Assembly (NCBI RefSeq): GCF_023016115.1 | Contig: NZ_JALKBH010000006.1 | Span: 58,271-122,270, forward strand | Source of the DNA: Alcanivorax sp. S6407 | GTDB lineage: Bacteria; Pseudomonadota; Gammaproteobacteria; Pseudomonadales; Alcanivoracaceae | Direction of reading: 5' to 3' | DNA: 64,000 nt | Shown here: piece by piece, positions 36,961-45,618 of the stretch | Position numbering within the stretch: position 1 is the stretch's first letter | Layout of the letters: each line of letters starts with the position of its first letter | Notes under the pieces: generated by a model | Database searches by the model: none | What the model was told of the DNA's origin: nothing | Seen by the model: the letters and a program-made list of their open reading frames with translations, nothing else | Position numbers and translations under genes: made by a program

Positions 36961-37860
36961 AGCTACAAGCTACAAGCTACAAGCTACAAGCTACAAGCTA
37001 CAAGCTACAAGCTACAAGCTACAAGCTACAAGCTACAAGCTACAAGCTACAAGCTACGCTTGATTGGATGGGAAAACCGAAAAAAGTTCCCGGGGTTCTG
37101 CATTTCTACGAAGCTGCTGTAGGAGCGTAGCGTAGCGAAGTAACGCACGCAGTGCGGCCCGCAGGGTGAGCGGAGCGAATAACGAGCCTGCAAGCGATCC
37201 GAGCCCAAGCGAGGTAAGGATTCCAGAAACGCTGTTTAAAGCGCCTAATCAACCCCGGGGCGATCAGATCCCCCGGGACTCGGCAACTCCCTGAAGAAGA
37301 ATCTCCCTTCGGTCGCCTCGCTGCGCTCGGTTCGCACCTCAAGAGATGCTCCTACAGCAACCCTCAGCGTTTGCGTAAGAAAAGAACGCCAATGCCATCA
37401 GCACGGCATCTTCCCGTTAGAGTGAGTCGAGGAACGGAAGGATCTGGCGGCGTAGAGCAAAAAACCTGTCTGAGCGGAGCGAGTCTTTTTTGCGTCCGCC
37501 AGATCCTGAGTACCGGAGTGTGCCTGCGGAGCAGGCCGAACGGAGTCGGGGCGCGGGGGAGTCCAGAGGGGTGTCGCGTTACACCCCTTTGGGCCTGTCC
37601 GGCGAGGACAAACACCTTTATCGGTGCGATGAAACTGCAGGCCAGCATTAGCCAGCCAGGCAAGTGCCACAATCACCGCAGGTTCGCACCTCAAGTGGTG
37701 CTACTACAGCTTTGGCTGACGTCGGTAGAATTGGCGGCTTCTCTCGTGTCGTGTAGGGCCGCATTTTTCTGTTTTCCCACCCACAAAAAAACGCGGGCAG
37801 GACCGGTGCCGTGTGGCTCCAGGTCCTGCCCGCGTTGCAGCTTGTAGCTTGAGGCTTGAA
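36961..37860. repeat. 900-bp gene-free block of composite repeats
   Basis: About 14 GCTACAA units fill 36961-37057. They are followed by CGCTTGATTGG, AGTTCCCGGGG, TTCTACGAAG, CTGTAGGAGCG, a GCAGTGCGGCC module and CCTGCAAGCGATCCGAGCCC (37184-37203). A second part holds inverted arms AGGATCTGGCGG (37439-37450) and CCGCCAGATCCT (37496-37507). It ends with a CGCGGGCAGGACC hairpin and the arm GCAGCTTGTAGCTTGAGGC. Small ORFs here are not credible genes. Confidence 0.8.
37785..37834 (-). terminator. Terminator of the TRAP-yciA transcript
   Basis: On the minus strand a 13-bp perfect stem (CGCGGGCAGGACC with GGTCCTGCCCGCG, 17-base loop) is followed by seven T residues. It lies 28 bp past the yciA stop and is also the core of the surrounding heptad element. 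Confidence 0.8.
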
Positions 37861-37861
37861 A

Positions 37862-38257
37862 CTAGTCCTGCGGCACCACCCGGGTGCGCCCGGTGTCATC
37901 GATGGCCACGAAAGTGAAGTGCCCCTCGGTTACCTTGGACAGGGTGCCGGTGTCTTCACGAATCCACACTTCCACCAGAATCTGCATGGAGCTGCGGCCG
38001 ATGTCCTGCAGCTGGGTGTAGCAGCTCACTACCGCACCGATGGGTACCGGACGCAGGAAGGCCATGGAATCAATGGCCACTGTGGCCACGCGGCCGCGGG
38101 CTTTCTTGCGCGCGGTCACGGCGCCGGCCAGATCCATCTGGGAAACCAGCCAGCCGCCAAAGATATCTCCATGCCAATTGGAGTCCTGGGGCATGGCGAT
38201 GGTCTGGATGGCCAGTTCGCCAATCGGTTGCGGGGAGTCGTCAGTGTGCGTCGTCAT
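37862..38257 (-). CDS. yciA: Acyl-CoA thioesterase YciA
   Basis: A 131-residue hotdog-fold thioesterase. The YciA signature SNWHGDIFGGWLVSQMDLAG (near 26-45) contains the active-site Asp, and SMAFLRPVPIGAVVSCY follows. It hydrolyses a broad range of acyl-CoAs in the cytosol as a hexamer. It starts 30 bp after the TRAP permease gene stop on the same strand, so cotranscription with the TRAP permeases is likely. A link to uptake and activation of a carboxylic acid is possible but inferred. Confidence 0.9.
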   Translation of the reverse strand: MTTHTDDSPQPIGELAIQTIAMPQDSNWHGDIFGGWLVSQMDLAGAVTARKKARGRVATVAIDSMAFLRPVPIGAVVSCYTQLQDIGRSSMQILVEVWIREDTGTLSKVTEGHFTFVAIDDTGRTRVVPQD

Positions 38258-38287
38258 CTCTTGTTATCCGTAATGGTCAGGCTGACG

Positions 38288-39661
38288 TCAGCCGTACAGT
38301 TGTTCAGGTAGCCAGGTTGCCAGTGCCGGGAACATAGCCAGAATGGCCAGCATTAGCAGTTGTATCACGATAAACGGCACCACACCCTGATAAATCTGGG
38401 CGGTTTGTATCTGTGCCGGTGCCACGCCGCGTAAATAGAACAGGGCAAACCCGAAGGGTGGGGTCAGAAACGAGGTTTGCAAGTTCAGGGCGAGCATTAC
38501 CCCCAACCATACCGGGTCGAGCCCCATGGCCAGCAACACTGGTCCGACAATCGGCACTACCACGAAGGTGATCTCGATAAAGTCGAGAATAAAGCCGAGC
38601 AGGAAAATCAGCAGCATCACCAGCAGGGTAGCGCCAATCACGCCGCCGGGCATGGATTCGAACAGGCCATGGACCGCCTCTTCACCGCCAAAACCCCGAA
38701 AAACCAGGGAAAACAGGCTGGCGCCGATAAGGATCATGAACACCATGGCGGTGACCCGGCTGGTGCTGCGCACCACTTCACCGAGAATCGTCAGGTTCAG
38801 ATGGCGGTTGAAGGCGGCCAGCAGCAGGGCGCCGAAGGCCCCGACCCCGGCGGCCTCCGTGGGGGTGGCGGTGCCGGTGAGGATGGAGCCCAGTACGGCA
38901 CCAATCAGCAGAAGAGGCGGAAGCAGGCCGCGCAGAAGGTCGGTCCAGCTGTTTGCCGTGTCTTCATCGCGGGCCATGGCCGGCGCCAGATGGGACTTCC
39001 ACAGGCTGATCGCCAGCACATACAACAGATACAGCCCCACCAGGATCAGCCCGGGAATCAGGGCGCCGACAAACAGATCGCCCACCGACACCGTGTCCAG
39101 TGACCACAGGCCCTGCTTGAGCTGGGCTTCCTGATAGGCATTGGAGAGCACATCACCCAGCAGCACCAGGGCAATGGAGGGCGGGATGATCTGGCCCAGG
39201 GTGCCGGTGGCGCAGATCAGGCCGGTGGACAGCTGTGGCTGGTAACCCTGGCGCAGCATGGTGGGCAGGGACAGCAGCCCCATGGTCACCACGGTGGCGC
39301 CGACGATACCGGTGCTGGCGGCCAGCAGGGCGCCTACCAGAATAATGGCCAGCCCCATTCCCCCCGGCAGGGGGCCAAACAGGCGGCCCATGCTGGACAG
39401 CAGATTTTCCGCCACCCGGGACTTTTCCAGCATCACCCCCATGAACACGAACAGGGGGACCGCCATCAGGGTGGTGTTTTCGATGATGCCGAACAGGCGG
39501 TTGGGCACGAAGGTCAGGTCCGCGGGGCTGAATACCCCGGCTACCATGCCGCCAGCGGCAAACAGCAGGGCGGTGCCGCCCAGGGCAAAGGCCACCGGGT
39601 AACCGCTGAGCAATACCAGGCACACGGCCACGAACATGATCAGGGGGATCCATTCCATCAC
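38288..39661 (-). CDS. dctM: TRAP transporter large permease subunit (DctM type)
   Basis: A 457-residue inner-membrane protein with about 12 hydrophobic segments. The ion-transporter fold and family landmarks are present: GVMLEKSRVAENLL near 75, TGTLGQIIPPSIALVLLGD, and NLQTSFLTPPFGFALFY near the C-terminus. The long length places it in the DctM group of keto-acid, lactate and aromatic-type TRAPs. It couples Na+ import to solute uptake with DctQ. Its start overlaps the stop of the small subunit gene by four bases (ATGA). The receptor gene is nearby on the plus strand. Confidence 0.92.
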   Translation of the reverse strand: MMEWIPLIMFVAVCLVLLSGYPVAFALGGTALLFAAGGMVAGVFSPADLTFVPNRLFGIIENTTLMAVPLFVFMGVMLEKSRVAENLLSSMGRLFGPLPGGMGLAIILVGALLAASTGIVGATVVTMGLLSLPTMLRQGYQPQLSTGLICATGTLGQIIPPSIALVLLGDVLSNAYQEAQLKQGLWSLDTVSVGDLFVGALIPGLILVGLYLLYVLAISLWKSHLAPAMARDEDTANSWTDLLRGLLPPLLLIGAVLGSILTGTATPTEAAGVGAFGALLLAAFNRHLNLTILGEVVRSTSRVTAMVFMILIGASLFSLVFRGFGGEEAVHGLFESMPGGVIGATLLVMLLIFLLGFILDFIEITFVVVPIVGPVLLAMGLDPVWLGVMLALNLQTSFLTPPFGFALFYLRGVAPAQIQTAQIYQGVVPFIVIQLLMLAILAMFPALATWLPEQLYG

Positions 39662-40203
39662 AGTCCGTCCTCCGGATGCTGCTCAGGGGCGGGCAGGGTG
39701 GCTCCCATCAGGGTAAGGCTGTGGCGCATCAGTTCGGCCAGCCCCTGAATGGTCAGCAAGGCGGGCAGTATCAGTAGCAGTGACTTGAGCAGATACACGA
39801 AAGGCAGGCCGCCATTGGCGGAGGCTTCCTGTTCTTTCCAGCTACTTAATACATAGTCCAGTGACAGCCAGAACAGGGCGCCACACACCGGCAATAACAG
39901 GAACAGGGTGCCAAGCAGATTTACCCAGGCACGCTGGCGGGGCGAGAAGCGCTGGTACAGCACATCCACGCGTACGTGCTCATCTTCGGCCAGGGTATAG
40001 GCGATGGCGAGCATAAACAGGGCGCCATGCAGGTAGGTCAGGGATTCCTGCAGGGCAATGTTGCCGATGCCGAACCCGTAGCGCAGAGTCACCACCAGCA
40101 TCATGCCCAGCACCAGCAGCAGTGCCAGCCAGGCCGTGGAGCGGCCCAGTGCGAGGGTGAAGCCGGTCAGCCGTTGCTGCCAGCGCAGAAGAGGTTGTTT
40201 CAT
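39658..40203 (-). CDS. dctQ: TRAP transporter small permease subunit (DctQ type)
   Basis: A 181-residue membrane protein with four hydrophobic segments. It has the DctQ pattern: LQESLTYLHGALFMLAIAYT with EDEHVRVDVLYQRFSP, a signature found in long DctQ members that partner large DctM proteins. It heads the transcript dctQ-dctM-yciA. The promoter lies in the 299-bp gap shared with pstS, although the Pho box there points toward pstS. Confidence 0.88.
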   Translation of the reverse strand: MKQPLLRWQQRLTGFTLALGRSTAWLALLLVLGMMLVVTLRYGFGIGNIALQESLTYLHGALFMLAIAYTLAEDEHVRVDVLYQRFSPRQRAWVNLLGTLFLLLPVCGALFWLSLDYVLSSWKEQEASANGGLPFVYLLKSLLLILPALLTIQGLAELMRHSLTLMGATLPAPEQHPEDGL

Positions 40204-40365
40204 GACACCTTGTTATTGTTGGTTCGCTCCCCCGGAGCGTGTGGGCCGCATTATACGGGCGCTGCAGGCCTATTTCAGCCCATTCCTGAGGGTCTGGGGC
40301 GGTTTTGGCCTGTTCTCCGGGGCGTTAGGCGGACCATAAGCGAAAAAAGTTGAATTGCGACAACC

Positions 40366-40399
40366 CTGTAATGTGGCTGTCACAATGCCTCTCTAGGAT
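40366..40399 (+). promoter_or_regulatory. Pho box and -10 of the pstS promoter
   Basis: CTGTAAT (40366-40372), a four-base spacer GTGG and CTGTCAC (40377-40383) match the 7-4-7 PhoB consensus of two CTGTCAT repeats with two mismatches. TAGGAT at 40394-40399 sits about ten bases downstream, the spacing expected for the -10 of a PhoB-dependent promoter. The pstS start is 104 bases further on. Confidence 0.85.
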
Positions 40400-40502
40400 G
40401 CGTCGTGCTGAAACAAGAACTGGCTTGCAACAGTTGTTGATAGAACCGGGGTGGAACAAAACAACATCATCACCGGTGCCATGCGTAACCTGGAGGCTTA
40501 TT

Positions 40503-41570
40503 GTGAACTTCAAGATCAAAGCAACCCTTGCTGGCGCAGCTGCCGCCCTGGCCTTTGCCAGCGCTCCGGCCACTGCCGACACCCGTGATTACATCTCTAT
40601 CGTTGGCTCTTCCACGGTATACCCGTTCGCAACCACCGTTGCCGAGCGTTTTGGTCGTGGTTCCAACAACCCGACTCCGAAAATCGAATCCACCGGTTCC
40701 GGTGGCGGCATGAAGCTGTTCTGCGCCGGCGTGGGCACCCAGCACCCGGACATCACCAACGCTTCCCGTCGCATGAAGAAGTCCGAGTTCGTCCAGTGTC
40801 AGGAAAATGGCGTGAAGGACATCACCGAAGTCGTGATCGGTTATGACGGCATCGTGTTCGCCAACTCTGCCAAGGGCAAGCACATGGATGTTACCCTGCG
40901 TGACCTGTTCCTGGCCCTGGCCAAGGAAGTTCCGGATCCGAAGGGCGGCGAGAAGCTGGTAGCCAACCCCTACAAGACCTGGAAAGAAGTGAACCCGGCC
41001 CTGCCGAACACCAAGATCGAGGTTCTCGGTCCGCCGCCCACTTCCGGTACCCGTGATGCCTTCAACGAGCTGGCCATCGAAGGCGGTTGTAAGACTTTCT
41101 CCTGGCTGAAAGACATGAAGAAGCAGGACAAGTCCAAGTACAAGGCGATCTGCCGCAGCATCCGTGAAGACGGTGCCTATGTTGAAGCCGGTGAGAACGA
41201 CAACCTGATCGTTCAGAAGCTGGAAAAGAACCCGGAAGCCTTCGGCGTGTTCGGTTTCTCCTTCCTGGATCAGAACCGTGGCAAGGTGCAGGGCGCCAAC
41301 GTAGGTGGTGTTGCCCCGACCTTTGACAGCATCGCTGCTGGCGACTACCCGGTATCCCGTTCCCTGTACTTCTACGTGAAGAAAGCCCACGTGGGTGTGG
41401 TACCGGGCATCAAGGGCTACGTGAAAGAATTCTCCAGCGAGAAAGCCTGGGGCCCGGAAGGTTACCTGGCCGAGAAAGGCATGATTCCGCTGGGCGACGA
41501 TCTGCGCAAGGACATGATGAAGCAGGCTCGCAGCCTGAAATCCATGACCGGCGAAGAAGATCTGCACTAA
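40503..41570 (+). CDS. pstS: Phosphate ABC transporter substrate-binding protein PstS
   Basis: A 355-residue periplasmic phosphate receptor. A signal peptide is clear from GTG 40503 (MNFKIKATLAGAAAALAFA, cleavage after ATA near residue 24), with GGAGG six bases upstream. The mature start DYISIVGSSTVYPFA and the later GPPPTSGTRDAF are phosphate-contacting loops of PstS. It binds periplasmic inorganic phosphate and hands it to PstCA. A Pho box precedes the gene. A structured RNA and terminator follow, so it is probably made in excess of the permease under phosphate limitation. Confidence 0.95.
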   Translation: MNFKIKATLAGAAAALAFASAPATADTRDYISIVGSSTVYPFATTVAERFGRGSNNPTPKIESTGSGGGMKLFCAGVGTQHPDITNASRRMKKSEFVQCQENGVKDITEVVIGYDGIVFANSAKGKHMDVTLRDLFLALAKEVPDPKGGEKLVANPYKTWKEVNPALPNTKIEVLGPPPTSGTRDAFNELAIEGGCKTFSWLKDMKKQDKSKYKAICRSIREDGAYVEAGENDNLIVQKLEKNPEAFGVFGFSFLDQNRGKVQGANVGGVAPTFDSIAAGDYPVSRSLYFYVKKAHVGVVPGIKGYVKEFSSEKAWGPEGYLAEKGMIPLGDDLRKDMMKQARSLKSMTGEEDLH

Positions 41571-41606
41571 GCGCTGATCTGGAAGAAGAAAAAGCAAGGA
41601 TGCTTT

Positions 41607-41886
41607 GGGGGCCTCTGATCAACCCCTTGCATGCTCAGGCCTCAAGGCTGGTTCGCCCCCTCGGCAAAGGTAAAGAGGGCGCAATTTCGAAGGTGTGTGT
41701 CCACCCATCAAGGAATTGCAACAACGAGTGCGGATCAGCCTTGAGGCCCCGGAGGGCGCGGCCAGAAACGCACATCTGCTGCGCCTTGCCTCTAGGAAAG
41801 GGAGCCACCCTGACCGTCGAGGCAAGACACAACAGCTGCACGTTTCTGGCCACGCTGAGTATGCAAGGGGTTGGTCAGAGGCCCCC
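41607..41886 (+). ncRNA. Structured RNA with three-way junction in the pstS-pstC gap
   Basis: A 32-bp helix pairs 41607-41638 with 41855-41886, containing two G-U pairs (T619-G874, G633-T860) and no mismatch. Inside, an 18-bp arm pairs 41639-41656 with 41730-41747, again with only G-U exceptions, and contains small hairpins CCCTC/GAGGG and GCAATT/AATTGC. A second arm pairs 41757-41770 with 41841-41854 (one mismatch), then CTTGCCTC (41785-41792) with GAGGCAAG (41819-41826) and AGGG/CCCT at its tip. There is no ORF of note. An intrinsic terminator follows directly. I do not recognise a known class. It could be a pstS 3' stabilising structure, an sRNA or a mobile palindrome. Confidence 0.6.
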
Positions 41887-41887
41887 T

Positions 41888-41919
41888 AGCCCGGTGGCGA
41901 TTTCGCCCCCGGGCTTTTT
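41888..41919 (+). terminator. Intrinsic terminator after the pstS RNA
   Basis: AGCCCGG (41888-41894) pairs with CCGGGCT (41909-41915). An inner GGCG/CGCC extends the stem, and TTTTT follows. It should end or attenuate pstS transcription before pstC. Confidence 0.85.
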
Positions 41920-41951
41920 AACCAACAATTGAATTTATGACATTTTTTTTG

Positions 41952-41986
41952 CAGTAAGCGACGCAGTAACATCGCCCCGCTTACTG
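41952..41986 (+). promoter_or_regulatory. Hairpin in the pstC leader
   Basis: CAGTAAGCG (41952-41960) is an exact inverted match to CGCTTACTG (41978-41986). It lies 25 bases before the pstC ATG, after an AT-rich stretch (TTGAATTTATGACATTTTTT) that may be a promoter and contains a single reversed Pho half-site, ATGACA. Confidence 0.5.
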
Positions 41987-42011
41987 GAGAAAAAACCAAA
42001 CGGAGAACACC

Positions 42012-43400
42012 ATGCAAACCGGTAATCTGCTGTTGCTGCTGGTGGTAATGATCGCCGGGGCCTATTACATGGGTCACCGGCGTTCGTTTGCCCTGGCCCG
42101 GCCACTGGGCGGCATCCGCCACCTGCATTCATTGCCGTTCTACTACGCCATGCGCACCGCTATCTGGTGTGCGATTCCGGCGCTGGTCGTGCTGGGTGCG
42201 TGGCTGATCTTCGATGACACCCTGATCCGTGTCACGGTGATGGACAGTCTGCCCGCGGACAGTCAGCCAGTGGATGCCTCGTCTGCCAATCTGTTGCTTA
42301 ACCAGATTGGCAACGTGGCCAGCGGTGCCATTGCTGCCAGCGAAGTGTCCCCCGCGGTGGCCGCTGCGGCCGAGAAACTCAACAGTCTGCGCTCGCTGAA
42401 TCGCATGGCGCTGGCGGTCGTGGTGATCGTGGTGGCGATGCTGGGTGCCGCCTGGGGCTGGCTGAAGATTTCCCCGCAGATGCGCGCGCGCCAGCAGGTA
42501 GAAAAAGTCCTGCAGACCCTGTTCATGCTCAGCGCCACTATCGCCATTCTCACCACGGTGGGGATTCTGATGTCGGTGATGTTCGAGTCCGTGCGTTTCT
42601 TCGGCAAGGTGCCGGCCACGGATTTCCTGTTTGGCCTGCAATGGAGTCCGCAAACGGCACTGCGTGCAGACCAGGTGGCATCCGAGGGAGCCTTCGGCGC
42701 CATTCCGTTGTTCATGGGCACTCTGCTGATTTCTGCCATCGCCCTGTTGGTGGCGGTACCGGTGGGGCTGATGTCCGCCATCTACCTGGCCGAGTATGCG
42801 CCGCCCAAGGTGCGCTCCTTTGCCAAGCCGGCGCTGGAAGTGCTGGCCGGTGTGCCTACCGTGGTGTACGGCTTCTTCGCCGCGCTGACGGTGGCACCGG
42901 TGATTCGCCAGCTGGGTGAGTCCATCGGCCTGGATGTGGCGTCCGAGTCTGCCCTGGCCGCTGGCCTGGTGATGGGGGTGATGATCATTCCGTTTGTATC
43001 TTCGCTGGCAGATGACGTGATCACCGCGGTGCCGCAGGCGCTGCGTGATGCGTCTCTTGGTCTGGGGGCCACGCGCTCCGAAACCATCAAGAAAGTCATT
43101 TTCCCTGCCGCACTGCCGGGCATCATGGGCGGTATCCTGCTGGCGGCTTCCCGGGCCATCGGTGAGACCATGATCGTGGTAATGGCCGCCGGCCTTGCCG
43201 CCAACCTGACGGTGAATCCGCTGGAAGCGGTGACTACGGTAACCGTGCAGATCGTGACTCTGCTCACCGGTGACCAGGAATTCGATAGTGCCAAGACCCT
43301 GGCGGCGTTTGCGCTGGGCCTGATGCTGTTCATTACTACCCTGCTGCTTAACGTGGTTGCGCTTCACATCGTGAAGAAGTACCGCGAGCAATACGACTAG
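42012..43400 (+). CDS. pstC: Phosphate ABC transporter permease PstC
   Basis: A 462-residue inner-membrane permease. It is longer than the roughly 320-residue E. coli protein because of an N-terminal extension with two hydrophobic helices (LLLLLVVMIAGAYYMG and a second near 40-60) and a periplasmic-type insert. The transport core begins near residue 170 and contains the EAA-type loop ALRDASLGLGATRSETIKKV, which contacts PstB. Such long PstC/PstA forms are common in marine gammaproteobacteria. The ATG follows CGGAGAA. It heads the pstC-A-B-phoU transcript, separated from pstS by the RNA element. Confidence 0.92.
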   Translation: MQTGNLLLLLVVMIAGAYYMGHRRSFALARPLGGIRHLHSLPFYYAMRTAIWCAIPALVVLGAWLIFDDTLIRVTVMDSLPADSQPVDASSANLLLNQIGNVASGAIAASEVSPAVAAAAEKLNSLRSLNRMALAVVVIVVAMLGAAWGWLKISPQMRARQQVEKVLQTLFMLSATIAILTTVGILMSVMFESVRFFGKVPATDFLFGLQWSPQTALRADQVASEGAFGAIPLFMGTLLISAIALLVAVPVGLMSAIYLAEYAPPKVRSFAKPALEVLAGVPTVVYGFFAALTVAPVIRQLGESIGLDVASESALAAGLVMGVMIIPFVSSLADDVITAVPQALRDASLGLGATRSETIKKVIFPAALPGIMGGILLAASRAIGETMIVVMAAGLAANLTVNPLEAVTTVTVQIVTLLTGDQEFDSAKTLAAFALGLMLFITTLLLNVVALHIVKKYREQYD

Positions 43401-43418
43401 GGCCTGGAGGAGAGCGAG

Positions 43419-44687
43419 ATGAGTAAAACTACCGAACAGGTTCGCAAGTCACTGGCCAAGCGCTACCGCGCCGAGAAGATGTTCAAGGCTTACGGTATGG
43501 CCGCCATCGGATTCGGTCTGCTGGCGCTGGTGCTGCTGTTCACCGACATCATCGGCAAGGGTCACAGTGCCTTCTTCGAAACCTACGTGCAGATGGATGT
43601 GACCTTCGACGAATACACCCTGGACATCATGGATGTAAACGACGATGAAGAACTGAACTTTGCCAACTACGATGGCTTGATCCGCGATGCCCTGCGGGAA
43701 AAGTTTCCCGGTGTCGACGGGCGTCAGGAAAAGCGTGAGTTGTACGGTCTGGTCAGTACCGGCGCTGGTTATGAGCTGCGTGACATGCTGAGAGCGGATC
43801 GCAAGCTGCTGGGTCAGACCCGCACCCTGTGGCTGCTGGCGGACGATGATGTGGATGTCTATGTGAAATCCAGCAGTGATGATCGTCTCGAATCGCGCCT
43901 CAGCGAAAACCAGAAAACCTGGATCCAGACCTTCGAAGCGGAAGACAAGCTGGAACTGCAGTGGAACAAGTCCCTGTTTACCCACGGTGATTCCCGTGAG
44001 CCGGAGCTGGCGGGCATCTGGGGCGCGGTGATGGGCTCACTGTTCACCATGATCGTAACGCTGCTGTTGAGCTTCCCGATCGGTGTGGCCGCGGCAATCT
44101 ATCTGGAAGAGTTTGCACCGAAGAATCGCTTCACTGATTTCATCGAAGTGAACATCAACAACCTGGCGGCGGTGCCTTCCATCATCTTCGGTCTGCTTGG
44201 TCTGGCGGTCATCATCGGCCTGTTCGGCATGCCCCGTTCGGTACCGCTGGTGGGCGGTATCGTTCTTACTCTGATGACATTGCCGACCATCATCATTTCC
44301 AGCCGCGCGGCCATCAAGGCGGTGCCGCCGAGTATTCGTCAGGCGGCCATGGGGCTGGGTGCGTCCAACATGCAGGTGGTGCTGCACCATGTACTGCCGC
44401 TGGCCCTGCCGGGCATGCTCACTGGTGCGATCATCGGTATGGCCCAGGCACTGGGTGAGACCGCACCGCTGCTGATGATTGGCATGGTGGCCTTTATCGT
44501 GGATGTGCCCGGCGGGCCGCTGGATCCTTCCACGGTGTTGCCGGTACAGATTTACCTGTGGGCGGACAGCCCGGAGCAGTCGTTCGTGGCGCTGACCTCA
44601 GCGGCCATCATGGTGCTGCTCACTTTCCTGATCGCCATGAATACACTGGCGGTGTTCCTGCGCAAGCGTCTTGAGCGGCGCTGGTAA
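43419..44687 (+). CDS. pstA: Phosphate ABC transporter permease PstA
   Basis: A 422-residue inner-membrane permease. One N-terminal helix ([17 protein letters not shown]) is followed by an acidic periplasmic insert of about 130 residues ([20 protein letters not shown] region) and then the usual permease core from about residue 190, with the EAA loop [19 protein letters not shown]. The insert is typical of the extended PstA of this group. It starts 18 bp after pstC with GGAGGAG. It forms the membrane channel with PstC. Confidence 0.92.
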   Translation: MSKTTEQVRKSLAKRYRAEKMFKAYGMAAIGFGLLALVLLFTDIIGKGHSAFFETYVQMDVTFDEYTLDIMDVNDDEELNFANYDGLIRDALREKFPGVDGRQEKRELYGLVSTGAGYELRDMLRADRKLLGQTRTLWLLADDDVDVYVKSSSDDRLESRLSENQKTWIQTFEAEDKLELQWNKSLFTHGDSREPELAGIWGAVMGSLFTMIVTLLLSFPIGVAAAIYLEEFAPKNRFTDFIEVNINNLAAVPSIIFGLLGLAVIIGLFGMPRSVPLVGGIVLTLMTLPTIIISSRAAIKAVPPSIRQAAMGLGASNMQVVLHHVLPLALPGMLTGAIIGMAQALGETAPLLMIGMVAFIVDVPGGPLDPSTVLPVQIYLWADSPEQSFVALTSAAIMVLLTFLIAMNTLAVFLRKRLERRW

Positions 44688-44713
44688 CAATGAGTGCTAA
44701 AGGGGCTCTAAAC

Positions 44714-45601
44714 ATGGATACTGCAGAAAAGTTTGACGACAAGACGCCGCGCAGCGATACGCCGGCAAGCCAGAGTGAAGGTGAACAGGCAATGGAAAAC
44801 TCAACCCGCTACCCGGAACAGACCATTGGTAGTCCCTATGTGGACAATGCCAAGATGAGCATGCGCGACGTGGATGTGTTCTACGGCGACAAGCAGGCCA
44901 TCCATGGGGTCAGCCTGGATATCGGCAAGAATGAAGTGGTGGCTCTGATCGGTCCATCCGGTTGTGGTAAATCCACCTTCCTGCGTTGCCTCAACCGCAT
45001 GAATGACACCATCGATATCTGTCAGGTGAAAGGCAGCCTGCACCTGGAAGACCAGGACCTCTACGATCCCAAGCTGGATGTGGTAGAGCTGCGTGCCCGG
45101 GTAGGCATGGTGTTCCAGAAGCCCAACCCGTTCCCCAAGTCCATCTACGACAACGTGGCCTATGGCCCGCGTATTCACGGTCTGGCCAACAAGAAATATG
45201 ACCTGGACGAAATCGTGGAAACCAGCCTGCAGAAGGCTGGCCTGTGGAATGAAGTAAAGGATCGTCTGCATTCGCCGGGTACCGGTCTGTCCGGTGGTCA
45301 GCAGCAGCGTCTGTGTATTGCCCGCACCATCGCGGTCAGCCCGGAAGTGGTGCTGATGGATGAGCCCTGCTCTGCACTGGATCCCATCGCCACCGCCAAG
45401 ATCGAGGAACTGATTGCCGAGCTGAGTGAGTCCTACACCATTGCTATCGTGACTCACTCCATGCAGCAGGCAGCCCGTGTCTCCAACCGTACTGCCTACT
45501 TCCATCTGGGGCGTCTGGTGGAAATGAATGACACTGAGACCGTGTTCACCAAACCCGAGCACGATCTGACAGAAGCTTATATCACCGGCCGCTTCGGTTA
45601 A
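44714..45601 (+). CDS. pstB: Phosphate ABC transporter ATP-binding protein PstB
   Basis: An approximately 295-residue ABC ATPase. Walker A is GPSGCGKST, the signature LSGGQQQRL, Walker [14 protein letters not shown], and the switch His is in IVTHSM. The domain begins near [14 protein letters not shown]; the first ~45 residues are an unstructured acidic extension. Three starts are possible: 44690 (two bases after pstA, weak site), 44714 with AGGGG upstream, which I prefer, and 44792. It powers phosphate import and, with PhoU, signals phosphate status to PhoR. Confidence 0.93.
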   Translation: MDTAEKFDDKTPRSDTPASQSEGEQAMENSTRYPEQTIGSPYVDNAKMSMRDVDVFYGDKQAIHGVSLDIGKNEVVALIGPSGCGKSTFLRCLNRMNDTIDICQVKGSLHLEDQDLYDPKLDVVELRARVGMVFQKPNPFPKSIYDNVAYGPRIHGLANKKYDLDEIVETSLQKAGLWNEVKDRLHSPGTGLSGGQQQRLCIARTIAVSPEVVLMDEPCSALDPIATAKIEELIAELSESYTIAIVTHSMQQAARVSNRTAYFHLGRLVEMNDTETVFTKPEHDLTEAYITGRFG

Positions 45602-45618
45602 GGACAAGGAGACAATTC

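Noticed and set aside
36961..37057. GCTACAA array as a CRISPR
   Set aside because: Units are seven bases and abut with no spacers; there are no cas genes.
37371..37847. 158-residue plus-strand ORF in the repeat block
   Set aside because: It is built from inverted repeats, ends in a terminator and has no ribosome-binding site or recognisable pattern.
41607..41886. Inverted repeat ends of an insertion sequence or MITE
   Set aside because: There is no clear target duplication, the inside is itself structured, and an operon-specific terminator abuts it. Not fully excluded without a genome search.
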